64,000 bases of DNA, from NCBI RefSeq assembly GCF_003813865.1, contig NZ_RMVG01000003.1, positions 248,001-312,000 of the forward strand, read 5' to 3'. A program made the translations under genes and the position numbers. Shown here one piece after another: positions 17,194-26,168 of this stretch. This DNA comes from Candidatus Pantoea deserta. GTDB lineage: Bacteria > Pseudomonadota > Gammaproteobacteria > Enterobacterales > Enterobacteriaceae. A model generated the notes under the pieces. The model did no database searches and was not told where the DNA came from. It saw nothing but the letters and a program-made list of their open reading frames with translations. The stretch's first letter is position 1, and each line of letters begins with the position of its first letter.

Positions 17194-17772
17194 ATGTCCG
17201 AAAAAAGTATTGTCCAGGAAGCGCGCGATATTCAGCTCGCGATGGAATTAATTTCTCTCGGCGCACGTTTACAAATGCTGGAAAGCGAAACTCAGCTTAG
17301 CCGTGGTCGTTTAATTAAGCTGTATAAAGAACTGCGCGGCAGCCCGCCGCCGAAAGGAATGCTGCCGTTTTCTACCGACTGGTTTATGACGTGGGAGCAA
17401 AACATTCACGCTTCCATGTTCTGCAACGCCTGGCAGTTCATGCTGAAAACCGGCATGGCGACCGGCGTTGACGCGGTCATCAAAGCTTACCGTCTCTATC
17501 TTGAGCAGTGTCCGCAGTCGGACGAAGGTCCGCTGCTGGCGCTGACGCGCGCCTGGACGCTGGTGCGCTTCGTTGAAAGCGGCATGCTGGAACTGGCCGA
17601 TTGCAAATGCTGTAACGGCAGCTTCATCAACCACGCGCATCAGCCGGTTGGCAGCTTCGTCTGTAGCCTGTGCCAGCCGCCGTCACGCGCGGTAAAAAGA
17701 CGTAAACTTTCTGCCGATTCTGCCGATACCTTTCCACAACTGCTGGATGAACAGGTTAAACACGCCGTTTAA
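17194..17772 (+). CDS. flhC: Flagellar master regulator FlhC
   Basis: 192 residues, DNA-binding partner of FlhD. The zinc site cysteines are in CKCC and CSLC (about residues 137-160), as in the E. coli protein. The start codon directly follows the flhD stop. Its last 70 bases also carry a perfect sigma-28 promoter reading toward motA, so this end of the gene has a dual function. Confidence 0.96.
   Translation: MSEKSIVQEARDIQLAMELISLGARLQMLESETQLSRGRLIKLYKELRGSPPPKGMLPFSTDWFMTWEQNIHASMFCNAWQFMLKTGMATGVDAVIKAYRLYLEQCPQSDEGPLLALTRAWTLVRFVESGMLELADCKCCNGSFINHAHQPVGSFVCSLCQPPSRAVKRRKLSADSADTFPQLLDEQVKHAV
17703..17729 (+). promoter_or_regulatory. Sigma-28 (FliA) promoter inside flhC, for motA and a MotR-like RNA
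   Basis: TAAA (17703-17706), 15-base spacer, GCCGATAC (17722-17729): the -35 (TAAACTTT) and -10 match FliA consensus closely. It lies in the 3' coding end of flhC, upstream of the flhC terminator and motAB-cheAW. Confidence 0.8.
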
Positions 17773-17829
17773 GTTTGTTCGCATCGTGGAAAGCATCCAG
17801 CAGCGGGTAACCCCCGCTGCTTTTTTTTT
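17736..17829 (+). ncRNA. motR: MotR-like sigma-28-dependent small RNA (candidate)
   Basis: Bounded by the sigma-28 promoter in flhC (start about 17736) and the strong terminator at 17799-17829, giving about 94 nt. E. coli MotR is known to arise in the same way from the motA leader, with about this length. I infer homology from position, promoter and terminator, not from a sequence match. The start is approximate. Confidence 0.6.
17799..17829 (+). terminator. Terminator between flhC and motA
   Basis: Perfect 9-bp stem (17799-17807 with 17813-17821), five-base loop and nine Ts. It ends flhDC and probably the MotR-like RNA, with read-through into motA. Confidence 0.88.
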
Positions 17830-17904
17830 GCCCACGATTTGAATAACGCCTGCGGCTCTCTGGCTTAACTTCCACCCACACGTTACGGACGTAAGGATGT
17901 TTTT

Positions 17905-18792
17905 GTGCTGATCATATTGGGTTATATCGTCGTTGTCGCATCCGTGTTGGGCGGATATATGATGGTGGGCGGTCATCTTGGCGCGCTTTATCAACCTTCT
18001 GAGCTGTTAATTATCGGCGGCGCCGCTGTTGGCGCTTTTTTGGTCGGCAACAACGGTAAGTCGATTAAAAAGACCCTGAAGGCGCTGCCGAAACTGATGC
18101 GCGGCTCAAAATATAACAAAGCCCTCTATATGGATTTGATGGCGCTGCTTTATCGCCTGATGGCCAAGTCACGCCAGCAGGGCATGTTATCGCTGGAGCG
18201 CGACATCGAAGATCCGACACAGAGTGAAATCTTCGCTAATTATCCGCGTATTCTCGCCGATAAACAGCTGGTGGATTTTATTACCGATTATCTGCGCCTG
18301 ATGGTCAGCGGCAACATGAACGCCTTTGAGATTGAGGCGCTGATGGACGAAGAGATCGAGACCTACGAACACGAGTGTGAAGTGCCAGCGCAAAGTTTAT
18401 CTGCTATCGGCGATGGCCTGCCGGCTTTCGGCATCGTGGCGGCGGTTATGGGCGTCGTGCATGCCCTGGCGTCCGCCGACCGACCTGCGGCGGAACTGGG
18501 CGCGCTGGTGGCGCACGCCATGGTGGGAACCTTTCTCGGCATTTTGCTGGCGTACGGCTTTATCTCGCCGCTGGCATCGGTGCTGCGTCAGAAGTGCTCT
18601 GAAACCACCAAGATGATGCAGTGCATCAAGGTCACGCTGCTCTCAAGCCTGAACGGCTATGCGCCGCAGATTGCGGTGGAGTTTGGACGTAAGACACTCT
18701 ACTCAACCGAGCGCCCCTCGTTCAGCGAACTGGAAGAGCACGTACGTAACGCGAAGAATCCGGCTAAACAGACTTCGGACGAAAATGCATGA
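17905..18792 (+). CDS. motA: Flagellar stator protein MotA
   Basis: Inner-membrane stator subunit forming the proton channel with MotB, 295 residues, four membrane helices. R90 and E98, the charged residues that contact FliG, are conserved at the same positions as in E. coli ([16 protein letters not shown]). [20 protein letters not shown] carries the channel proline region. It starts at GTG 17905, as in E. coli, with AAGGA seven bases upstream. First gene of motAB-cheAW. Confidence 0.97.
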   Translation: MLIILGYIVVVASVLGGYMMVGGHLGALYQPSELLIIGGAAVGAFLVGNNGKSIKKTLKALPKLMRGSKYNKALYMDLMALLYRLMAKSRQQGMLSLERDIEDPTQSEIFANYPRILADKQLVDFITDYLRLMVSGNMNAFEIEALMDEEIETYEHECEVPAQSLSAIGDGLPAFGIVAAVMGVVHALASADRPAAELGALVAHAMVGTFLGILLAYGFISPLASVLRQKCSETTKMMQCIKVTLLSSLNGYAPQIAVEFGRKTLYSTERPSFSELEEHVRNAKNPAKQTSDENA

Positions 18793-19736
18793 AGAACGGC
18801 AACCGCCCCATAGTCGTGGTCAAAAAGCGCAAGCATAAAGGCCACGAAGGCAGCCACGGCTCCTGGAAAATCGCCTATGCCGACTTTATGACGGCGATGA
18901 TGGCCTTCTTTATGGTGATGTGGCTGATCTCTATCTCCAGTCCGCAGGAGCTGGTGCAGATCGCCGAATATTTTAAAACGCCGCTAAAAGTGGCGCTGAC
19001 CGGCGGCAAGCGCAGCAGCGACAGCGACAGCCCTATCCCCGGCGGCGGGGACGACGCGACGCGTATTCAGGGCGAAGTGAAAAAAGTCGTCAATATGGAC
19101 GAACAGAAGCGCAAGCTGGATGACATTCGCCTGAATCGCCTGCGCGAAAAGCTGGATCAACTGATTGAGGCCGACCCGCGTCTTAAGGCGCTGCGTCCGC
19201 ATCTGATTATCAACATGGTGGAAGAGGGGCTGCGTATTCAGATTATCGACAGCCAGAACCGACCCATGTTTAAAACCGGTAGCGCCGACGTCGAGCCGTA
19301 TATGCGGGATATTCTGCGCGCTATCGCGCCGGTGTTAAACGATCTTCCCAACCGCATTAGCCTGGCGGGCCATACGGATGACTTTCAGTACGCCAGCGGC
19401 GATCGCGGCTACAGCAACTGGGAGTTGTCCGCCGATCGCGCCAACGCCTCGCGTCGCGAGCTGGTAATGGGCGGACTCGACGGCGGCAAAGTACTGCGCG
19501 TGGTGGGCATGGCCGACACCATGAAGCTGAAAAACCGCGGCGGCAACGATGCCGTTAACCGCCGCATCAGTCTGCTGGTATTGAACCACGATACCGAAGC
19601 AGCAATTGAAAAAGAGAACGCCGAGAGCGACGCCGTCCAGGTGAGCGATCCGGCGGCCATTGAAAAGATTACCGCGCCGCCTGTGCCTCAAAGCAGCAGC
19701 CCGGTAAACACAGCAGCCCCCTCACAGCCGAGGTGA
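18789..19736 (+). CDS. motB: Flagellar stator protein MotB
   Basis: 315 residues. A short cytoplasmic basic N-terminus is followed by one membrane helix holding the proton-binding D32 ([17 protein letters not shown]). A periplasmic OmpA-like peptidoglycan-binding domain follows ([10 protein letters not shown] and NRRISLLVL, about residues 150-275). It overlaps motA by ATGA. The C-terminal tail is Ala/Pro/Ser-rich. Confidence 0.97.
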   Translation: MKNGNRPIVVVKKRKHKGHEGSHGSWKIAYADFMTAMMAFFMVMWLISISSPQELVQIAEYFKTPLKVALTGGKRSSDSDSPIPGGGDDATRIQGEVKKVVNMDEQKRKLDDIRLNRLREKLDQLIEADPRLKALRPHLIINMVEEGLRIQIIDSQNRPMFKTGSADVEPYMRDILRAIAPVLNDLPNRISLAGHTDDFQYASGDRGYSNWELSADRANASRRELVMGGLDGGKVLRVVGMADTMKLKNRGGNDAVNRRISLLVLNHDTEAAIEKENAESDAVQVSDPAAIEKITAPPVPQSSSPVNTAAPSQPR

Positions 19737-19740
19737 TCCC

Positions 19741-21720
19741 GTGAGCATGGACATCAGCGATTTTTACCAGACGTTTTTCGATGAGGCCGATGAGCTGTTA
19801 GCCGATATGGAGCAGCATCTGCTGGGACTCGATCCCCTGGAGCCTGACCCTGAGCAGCTAAACGCCATCTTCCGCGCCGCCCACTCAATAAAAGGCGGAG
19901 CCGGAACCTTTGGCTTTACGGTGTTGCAGGAAACTACCCACATTCTGGAAAACATTCTGGATGGTGCTCGTCGCGGCGAGATGCAGCTCAGCACCGACAT
20001 CATCAACCTGTTTTTGGAAACCAAAGATATTATGCAGGAACAGCTCGATGCCTATAAAACCGCGCAAGAGCCTAACGCGGAAAGCTTTAACTATATCTGC
20101 GAAGCCCTGCGTCAGCTGGCGCTAGAGGCCAAAGGCCTGCCGGTCGCCGCGCCGGCGGCTGCGCCTGTGGCTGAGACCGCGCCGGTGAGCAGCGGTCTGC
20201 GCGTTCAGCTGGTCGGCCTGAAAGAAAAAGAGGTCGATCTGCTCCAGGAAGAGCTGGGCAATCTTGGCAGCCTGAGCAATGTCGTGAAGGGCAGCGACTC
20301 CCTTGAAGCGAGTATTGAGGGCGTCAGCAAAGATGACATCGTGGCGGTGCTCTGCTTTGTGATTGAAGAGTCGCAGATTCGCTTCCCTGGCGCGGAGACG
20401 ACCGTCGCCGAGCCGGCGGCGGCAACCGCGCCCGTGGTGGTGGAGGCCGCGCCAGCGCAGAGCGCCAGCGTCAGCGAGCTGCCGGTGGCGAAGCGCGAAG
20501 CCAAACGCGCCGCCGCGCCGTCGAAAAGCAGCGAATCCAGCAGCATCCGCGTGGCGGTAGAGAAAGTCGATCAGCTGATCAACCTGGTGGGCGAGCTGGT
20601 GATCACGCAGTCTATGCTGGCGCAGCGCTCAGGCGAACTGGACCCGGTCGCGCACGGCGACCTGCTGAACAGCATGGGGCAGCTGGAGCGCAACGCGCGC
20701 GATCTGCAAGAGTCTGTGATGTCGATTCGTATGATGCCGATGGAGTACGTGTTCAGCCGCTTCCCGCGTCTGGTTCGCGATCTGGCGAGCAAGCTGGGTA
20801 AAGAGGTGGAGCTGACGCTGCTCGGCAGTTCGACGGAACTCGACAAGAGCCTGATCGAACGCATTATCGATCCGTTAACGCACCTGGTGCGCAACAGCCT
20901 TGACCACGGCATTGAGTCGCCGGAGAAACGCCTGGCCGCGGGCAAAGTGGCGACCGGCAACCTGACGCTGTCGGCGGAACATCAGGGCGGCAATATCTGC
21001 ATCGAGGTGTCTGACGACGGCGCGGGCCTGAACCGCGAGCGTATTCTGGCCAAAGCGCTGTCCTCAGGTCTGCCGGTCAGCGAAAACATGAGCGACGAAG
21101 AGGTCGGGATGCTGATCTTCGCGCCGGGCTTCTCTACCGCTGAGCAGGTCACCGACGTGTCGGGCCGCGGCGTGGGCATGGACGTGGTGAAACGGAACAT
21201 TCAGGAAATGGGCGGTCATGTGGAGATTGCCTCGAAGCAAGGCAAAGGCACCACTATCCGTATCCTGCTGCCGCTGACGCTGGCGATCCTCGACGGCATG
21301 TCGGTGCGCGTGGCGGATGAGGTCTTTATCCTGCCGCTCAACGCCGTGATGGAATCTCTGCAACCGCGCAGCGAAGAGCTGAAGCCGCTGGCGGGCGGGG
21401 AGTGCGTACTGGAAGTTCGTGGCGAGTATCTGCCGCTGGTTGAGCTGTGGAATGTGTTCGACGTGCAGGGCGCGAAAACCGAGGCGACTCAGGGCATCGT
21501 GGTGATCCTGCAAAGCGCGGGCAAGCGATACGCTCTGCTGGTCGATCAGCTGATTGGACAGCATCAGGTCGTGGTGAAGAACCTGGAGAGCAACTATCGC
21601 AAAGTGCCTGGCATCTCCGCCGCCACCATTCTCGGCGACGGCAGCGTTGCGCTAATCGTGGACGTATCGGCGCTGCAATCGCTCAACCGTGAAAAACGTG
21701 TGGCCGGCGCGGCCGCCTGA
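19741..21720 (+). CDS. cheA: Chemotaxis histidine kinase CheA
   Basis: 659 residues. P1 domain with phosphorylated H48 (RAAHSIKGGAGTFG), P2 CheY/CheB-binding domain (about 150-225) flanked by Ala-rich linkers, P3 dimerisation (SIRVAVEKVDQLINLVGEL), P4 ATPase with the N box HLVRNSLDHGIE and the G boxes GRGVGMDVVK and GKGTTIRI, and P5 CheW-like regulatory domain. It starts at GTG, as in E. coli. The linkers are richer in Ala/Pro than in E. coli. Confidence 0.97.
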   Translation: MSMDISDFYQTFFDEADELLADMEQHLLGLDPLEPDPEQLNAIFRAAHSIKGGAGTFGFTVLQETTHILENILDGARRGEMQLSTDIINLFLETKDIMQEQLDAYKTAQEPNAESFNYICEALRQLALEAKGLPVAAPAAAPVAETAPVSSGLRVQLVGLKEKEVDLLQEELGNLGSLSNVVKGSDSLEASIEGVSKDDIVAVLCFVIEESQIRFPGAETTVAEPAAATAPVVVEAAPAQSASVSELPVAKREAKRAAAPSKSSESSSIRVAVEKVDQLINLVGELVITQSMLAQRSGELDPVAHGDLLNSMGQLERNARDLQESVMSIRMMPMEYVFSRFPRLVRDLASKLGKEVELTLLGSSTELDKSLIERIIDPLTHLVRNSLDHGIESPEKRLAAGKVATGNLTLSAEHQGGNICIEVSDDGAGLNRERILAKALSSGLPVSENMSDEEVGMLIFAPGFSTAEQVTDVSGRGVGMDVVKRNIQEMGGHVEIASKQGKGTTIRILLPLTLAILDGMSVRVADEVFILPLNAVMESLQPRSEELKPLAGGECVLEVRGEYLPLVELWNVFDVQGAKTEATQGIVVILQSAGKRYALLVDQLIGQHQVVVKNLESNYRKVPGISAATILGDGSVALIVDVSALQSLNREKRVAGAAA

Positions 21721-21742
21721 CTGACAACAAAAGGGTAGAAAC

Positions 21743-22240
21743 ATGACTGGAATGGCAACCGTGACCAAAATCGCCGGCGAAACCGTCGGCCAGGAGTTCC
21801 TGGTATTTACGCTGGGTGACGAAGAGTACGGTATCGATATTCTGAAAGTGCAGGAGATTCGCGGCTACGATCAGGTCACGCGCATCGCCAACACGCCGGA
21901 TTTTATCAAGGGCGTCACCAACCTGCGCGGCGTGATCGTGCCGATTATCGATCTGCGCGTGAAATTTTCCCAGCCGGACGTTGAATACAACGACAATACC
22001 GTGGTGATCGTGCTGAATCTGGAACACCGCGTGGTGGGCATCGTGGTAGACGGCGTTTCTGACGTGCTGTCGCTGACGCAGGACCAGATCCGCCCGGCGC
22101 CGGAGTTCGCTGTCACTATGTCCACCGAATACCTCACCGGTCTTGGCGCGCTCGGCGACCGTATGCTGATTCTGGTCGACATTGAAAAGCTGCTGAGCAG
22201 CGAAGAGATGGCGCTGATGGACTCGCTGCGCAGCGCGTAA
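21743..22240 (+). CDS. cheW: Chemotaxis coupling protein CheW
   Basis: 165 residues; links receptors to CheA. The single CheW domain is complete ([25 protein letters not shown] to [15 protein letters not shown]). Its last 10 codons ([10 protein letters not shown]) are repeated in degraded form just after the stop, in the same frame (see the repeat entry). It is followed by a terminator and then the receptors. Confidence 0.96.
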   Translation: MTGMATVTKIAGETVGQEFLVFTLGDEEYGIDILKVQEIRGYDQVTRIANTPDFIKGVTNLRGVIVPIIDLRVKFSQPDVEYNDNTVVIVLNLEHRVVGIVVDGVSDVLSLTQDQIRPAPEFAVTMSTEYLTGLGALGDRMLILVDIEKLLSSEEMALMDSLRSA

Positions 22241-22279
22241 GCAAAGACGGCGCTGATGGAATCGCTGCAAAGCGCCTGA
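22208..22279 (+). repeat. In-frame tandem duplication of the cheW 3' end
   Basis: 33-base unit 22208-22240 ([10 protein letters not shown] and stop) is repeated at 22247-22279 (TALMESLQSA and stop). The period is 39 bases, 13 codons, so reading through the TAA would extend CheW by 13 residues. A handful of substitutions separate the copies. Confidence 0.8.
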
Positions 22280-22287
22280 GCGTTGTT

Positions 22288-22325
22288 AACGGGCCGGTAT
22301 GGCACCGGCCCGTTATTATTTCCTT
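22288..22325 (+). terminator. Terminator of motAB-cheAW
   Basis: Perfect 11-bp GC-rich stem (22288-22298 with 22304-22314), five-base loop, then a T-rich stretch. Confidence 0.8.
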
Positions 22326-22368
22326 TTAAAATCAAAAAGAAAGATCAACTTTTTCCTCTGCCGCGCGC

Positions 22369-22395
22369 TAAATTAATCCCGCTTCGCGCCGATAA
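22369..22395 (+). promoter_or_regulatory. Sigma-28 promoter of the first chemoreceptor gene
   Basis: TAAA (22369-22372), exactly 15 bases, GCCGATAA (22388-22395): perfect FliA consensus 38 bases before the start codon. Confidence 0.9.
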
Positions 22396-22432
22396 TAACC
22401 CTGCTTTATCTCCTACTTTCCCAGGGCTTTCT

Positions 22433-24109
22433 ATGTTAACTAAAATTCGCGTAGTCACCAGTTTACTGCTGGTTTTACTGTTGTTTGGCCTGTTCCAGGC
22501 TTTCTCAGGAGCGGTGTTTTTCTCGGCATTAAGCGATGATAAAACCAGCTTCAACGTCTCTCAGCTCGCCGGTAAGAATCTTCAGGCGCTGAACGACGCC
22601 TATATGAGTCTTAACCAGAGTCGCGTGGTGCTGACGCGTATTCAGCTGCGCATCGCCAACAGCAAGGTGGATGGCAAAGCGCCGGATATTGCCTCGCTGT
22701 TTACCGACAGTCAAAAGTTCCAGCAAACGGCGGCGGCCAACTTTGAGCTGTTTAAAAAAATACCGGATACGCCTGGACAAAACGCGGCGCTGAACAATCA
22801 GCTGATGGACGCCTATGGCGCCTATGCTACCGCGCTGGTGCAAATGCAGACGGCGCTGGAGACCAACAATCTCTCTGAAGCCGGCAAGGTGCCGGTGGCG
22901 CCGAATCAGAGCGCCTTCCTGAAGATCTATACCGACTGGCGCATTAATCAGGCGCAACTCACTGAAAAGGGCGTAGAGAAAAATGCCAGCGCCTACACGC
23001 GTATGCTGTGGATTCTGGGCGCCATCATGGCGCTGGTGGTGGTGACGATCGCGCTGTGCTGGGTCGGACTGCGTCGCATTCTGATCAATCCGCTGAACAC
23101 GAATATTGCGCACATTCAGCAGATTGCGCAGGGGGATCTGACCCAGACGATTCAGGTGCAGGGCCGCAACGAAATGAGCCAGCTGGCAGCCAGTCTGCAT
23201 AATATGCAACAGGCGCTGGTGCGCACCGTCAGCGACGTGCGCGACGGCTCCGACGCCATCTTTACCGGCGCCAGCGAGATTTCGGCGGGCAACAACGATC
23301 TCTCCGCACGCACCGAAGAGCAGGCCGCCTCGCTGGAGCAGACCGCCGCCAGCATGGAGCAGCTTACCGCTACCGTGAAGCAGAACGCCGAAAACGCCCG
23401 TCAGGCGTCGCAGCTGGCGCTGAGCGCGTCGGAAACCGCGCAGAAGGGCGGCAATGTGGTGGATGGCGTGGTGAAAACCATGAGCGACATCGCAGGCAGC
23501 TCGAAGAAGATCGCCGACATCATCAGCGTGATCGACGGTATCGCCTTCCAGACCAATATCCTGGCGCTTAACGCCGCGGTGGAAGCGGCGCGCGCCGGCG
23601 AGCAGGGACGCGGTTTTGCCGTGGTCGCGGGCGAAGTGCGCAGTCTGGCGCAGCGCAGCGCTCAGGCGGCGAAAGAGATCAAGGCGCTTATAGAAGACTC
23701 GGTGAATCGTGTTAATACCGGCTCGCAGCTGGTTGGCACCGCCGGAGAGACCATGAGCGACATCGTTAACGCGGTCACGCGCGTCACCGACATCATGGGT
23801 GAAATCGCCTCGGCGTCCGACGAGCAGAGCCGCGGTATCGATCAGGTCGGTCAGGCTGTGACCGAAATGGATCGCGTGACGCAGCAGAACGCCTCGCTGG
23901 TGGAAGAGTCCGCCGCCGCCGCGGCGTCGCTGGAGTCACAGGCGAGTCGCCTGAGCCAGTCGGTCGCCGTGTTCAGGGTCCCGCGCGCCGCCGCCGCTGT
24001 CGGCACGCGTCACGTTCAGATTGCCGCTCCGGCCTTAAGCCAGACCGCTGCCGCTCCGCGTAAGGCGCTGACCGCGCCCGCCGGCGACGCCAACTGGGAA
24101 ACCTTTTAA
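22433..24109 (+). CDS. Methyl-accepting chemotaxis protein, Tar/Tap-like (receptor 1)
   Basis: 558 residues: membrane helix 1 (about 7-30), periplasmic four-helix sensor, membrane helix 2 (about 190-212), HAMP, and a signalling coiled coil with tip [20 protein letters not shown]. It has a C-terminal NWETF tether for CheR/CheB. The sensor has R64, R69 and R73 at the positions of the aspartate-binding arginines of E. coli Tar, but the second ligand segment is not Tar-like, so the ligand is open. The start is ATG 22433; a longer open frame upstream would begin before the promoter. Confidence 0.92.
   Translation: MLTKIRVVTSLLLVLLLFGLFQAFSGAVFFSALSDDKTSFNVSQLAGKNLQALNDAYMSLNQSRVVLTRIQLRIANSKVDGKAPDIASLFTDSQKFQQTAAANFELFKKIPDTPGQNAALNNQLMDAYGAYATALVQMQTALETNNLSEAGKVPVAPNQSAFLKIYTDWRINQAQLTEKGVEKNASAYTRMLWILGAIMALVVVTIALCWVGLRRILINPLNTNIAHIQQIAQGDLTQTIQVQGRNEMSQLAASLHNMQQALVRTVSDVRDGSDAIFTGASEISAGNNDLSARTEEQAASLEQTAASMEQLTATVKQNAENARQASQLALSASETAQKGGNVVDGVVKTMSDIAGSSKKIADIISVIDGIAFQTNILALNAAVEAARAGEQGRGFAVVAGEVRSLAQRSAQAAKEIKALIEDSVNRVNTGSQLVGTAGETMSDIVNAVTRVTDIMGEIASASDEQSRGIDQVGQAVTEMDRVTQQNASLVEESAAAAASLESQASRLSQSVAVFRVPRAAAAVGTRHVQIAAPALSQTAAAPRKALTAPAGDANWETF
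23216..23975 (+). repeat. Homogenised receptor signalling-domain repeat, unit 1
   Basis: 760-base segment aligned without gaps with 25119-25878 and 26955-27714. Long runs are identical at the DNA level, including synonymous positions, while the sensor halves differ strongly. Confidence 0.8.
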
Positions 24110-24165
24110 TCGACTTCGTCAGCGCCGTGCGCTGAGCCGCTGACTCAACCTGTTTGTCGTTGTTT

Positions 24166-24195
24166 AATGCCAGGCGTTAGGCCTGGCATTTCCTC
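24166..24195 (+). terminator. Terminator of receptor 1
   Basis: Perfect 10-bp stem (24166-24175 with 24181-24190), five-base loop, short T-rich tail. Confidence 0.75.
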
Positions 24196-24266
24196 CCTGG
24201 CTGACGCCGTTCAGCCTGAACGCCTGCTTTCAATACCTACATAACTGTAAAAACAGTTAAATATGC

Positions 24267-24293
24267 TCAGTTCCGCCAGGGTCGCGCCGATAG
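24267..24293 (+). promoter_or_regulatory. Weak sigma-28-like promoter of receptor 2
   Basis: GCCGATAG (24286-24293) is a good -10, but at the 15-base spacing the -35 reads TCAG rather than TAAA. Probable weak FliA promoter. Confidence 0.45.
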
Positions 24294-24335
24294 AGAGGCT
24301 GCACGTTCTTAAATGACTTTTGGGGAGAATATATA

Positions 24336-25991
24336 TTGAAACGCATCAAAGTGGTGACCAGCCTGATCGCCGTGCTGGCTATCTTTAGCCTGCTACAGCT
24401 CATGTCGGGCGGACTGTTCTGGTCTGCGCTACACAAGGACAAAGACGCCTTTGCGCTGGCGCAGACGTCGAACCGGAACGTCACGGCAATGACCGATGCC
24501 TGGATTGCCCTGAACCAGACGCGTATTACGCTCAATCGCGCCATGCTGCGCCTGCAAAGCAGCACGGCGGCCGATATCAACGGCGGTCAGCTTGATGAGC
24601 TGGTCAGACAAACTGAAAAGCAGCTGGCGCAGGCCGAGCGGCAGTTCAAAATCTATTACGATCTGCCTGGCACGCCAGGGCTGGAGATCCCGCTGCGCGA
24701 CCGACTGGAAGCGCAGTACACCCGCTATCATGAAGGTCTGGTCGGCATGCTGGATCGCCTGAAGGCGCGCGATCTGGAGGGGATGTTCCGCTTTAATATT
24801 GAACAGTCGCAAAACAGTATGCAGGCCGCCTATAGCGAATGGCGGGAAAAACAGACCGCGCTTGCTGAACAGGGCGTCGCGCAGAATCAGCGCGCCTTTA
24901 CGCAGATGATGTGGCTGCTGGCGGCGATTGCGCTGCTGGTTACGGCGGTGGTGGTGGCCTGCTGGTATGGCCTGCGCCAGGTTTTGATCCAGCCGCTGCA
25001 TCAGCTGCTGGCGCATATTCGCGCCATTGCCGCCGGCGATCTGACTCAGCCGATTAACGCGGAAGGGCGCAATGAAATGAGCCAGCTGGCGAACGGCCTT
25101 CAGGAGATGCAGCAGGCGCTGGTGCGCACCGTCAGCGACGTGCGCGACGGTTCCGACGCCATCCTGAGCGGCGCCGGCGAGATCGCGGCCGGTAATAACG
25201 ATCTCTCCGCACGCACCGAAGAGCAGGCCGCCTCGCTGGAGCAGACCGCCGCCAGCATGGAGCAGCTTACCGCCACCGTGAAGCAGAACGCGGAAAACGC
25301 CCGTCAGGCGTCGCAGCTGGCGCTGAACGCGTCGGAAACCGCGCGCAAAGGCGGCGTCGTCGTTGACGGCGTGGTGAAAACCATGAGCGACATCGCAGGC
25401 AGTTCGAAGAAAATCGCCGACATCACCAGCGTGATTGACGGCATCGCCTTCCAGACCAATATCCTGGCGCTCAACGCGGCGGTGGAGGCGGCGCGCGCCG
25501 GCGAGCAGGGTCGCGGCTTTGCCGTGGTCGCGGGCGAAGTGCGCAGTCTGGCGCAGCGCAGCGCCCAGGCGGCGAAAGAGATCAAGGCGCTGATTGAAGA
25601 CTCAGTGAATCGGGTCGATGCCGGTTCGCAGCTGGTGGGCAGCGCGGGTGAGACCATGAGCGACATCGTCGGCGCGGTCACGCGCGTCACCGACATCATG
25701 GGTGAAATCGCCTCGGCGTCCGACGAGCAGAGCCGCGGCATCGACCAGGTAGGTCTGGCCGTTACCGAGATGGATCGCGTGACGCAGCAGAATGCCGCGC
25801 TGGTGGAGGAGTCCGCTTCCGCGGCCGCGTCGCTGGAGAGCCAGGCGAGCCGACTGAGCCAGTCGGTGGCGGTGTTTAACATCCCGCGCAGCGCGCAGGC
25901 GCTGCCATCGCCGGTGCGTGCCGTACCGGCCACGGCGGTTAAAAAAGCCCAGGCTCTCCCCGCCGACGGCGCCAACTGGGAAACCTTCTGA
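24336..25991 (+). CDS. Methyl-accepting chemotaxis protein, Tar/Tap-like (receptor 2)
   Basis: 551 residues with the same domain order as receptor 1. [13 protein letters not shown] places arginines at 63, 68 and 72, one residue off the Tar aspartate-binding set (64, 69, 73), and resembles Tap. The later QPTQG ligand segment of Tar/Tsr is missing, so the ligand is unknown. It starts at TTG 24336 with GGGGAG eight bases upstream. The C-terminal NWETF tether is present. Confidence 0.9.
   Translation: MKRIKVVTSLIAVLAIFSLLQLMSGGLFWSALHKDKDAFALAQTSNRNVTAMTDAWIALNQTRITLNRAMLRLQSSTAADINGGQLDELVRQTEKQLAQAERQFKIYYDLPGTPGLEIPLRDRLEAQYTRYHEGLVGMLDRLKARDLEGMFRFNIEQSQNSMQAAYSEWREKQTALAEQGVAQNQRAFTQMMWLLAAIALLVTAVVVACWYGLRQVLIQPLHQLLAHIRAIAAGDLTQPINAEGRNEMSQLANGLQEMQQALVRTVSDVRDGSDAILSGAGEIAAGNNDLSARTEEQAASLEQTAASMEQLTATVKQNAENARQASQLALNASETARKGGVVVDGVVKTMSDIAGSSKKIADITSVIDGIAFQTNILALNAAVEAARAGEQGRGFAVVAGEVRSLAQRSAQAAKEIKALIEDSVNRVDAGSQLVGSAGETMSDIVGAVTRVTDIMGEIASASDEQSRGIDQVGLAVTEMDRVTQQNAALVEESASAAASLESQASRLSQSVAVFNIPRSAQALPSPVRAVPATAVKKAQALPADGANWETF
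25119..25878 (+). repeat. Homogenised receptor signalling-domain repeat, unit 2
   Basis: Second of three gap-free 760-base repeats coding the HAMP end and signalling coiled coil (partners 23216-23975 and 26955-27714). Confidence 0.8.
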
Positions 25992-26110
25992 TCCTGACCC
26001 ATACGCCCGCAGGGAAGCGGGCGGCTAAGACTTTTATCCTCCGCGGCAACGCATCCTGATCGCGCCTGCCTGTTTTTATGCGCCGCTGGTCCAACCCCTT
26101 GCTGCCGACA

Positions 26111-26137
26111 TAAAGATCCCTCCACAAAGGCCGATAA
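26111..26137 (+). promoter_or_regulatory. Sigma-28 promoter of tsr
   Basis: TAAA (26111-26114), 15 bases, GCCGATAA (26130-26137): perfect FliA consensus 32 bases before the start codon. Confidence 0.9.
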
Positions 26138-26168
26138 CTGGTGCGATCCGCCAACCAATGAGGTGTTT

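Noticed and set aside
18258-18265. GCCGATAA inside motA as a second sigma-28 promoter
   Set aside because: No TAAA at the required 15-base spacing.
24258-24293. TAAA plus GCCGATAG before receptor 2 as a consensus sigma-28 promoter
   Set aside because: Spacing is 24 bases instead of 15; kept only as a weak site using the -10.
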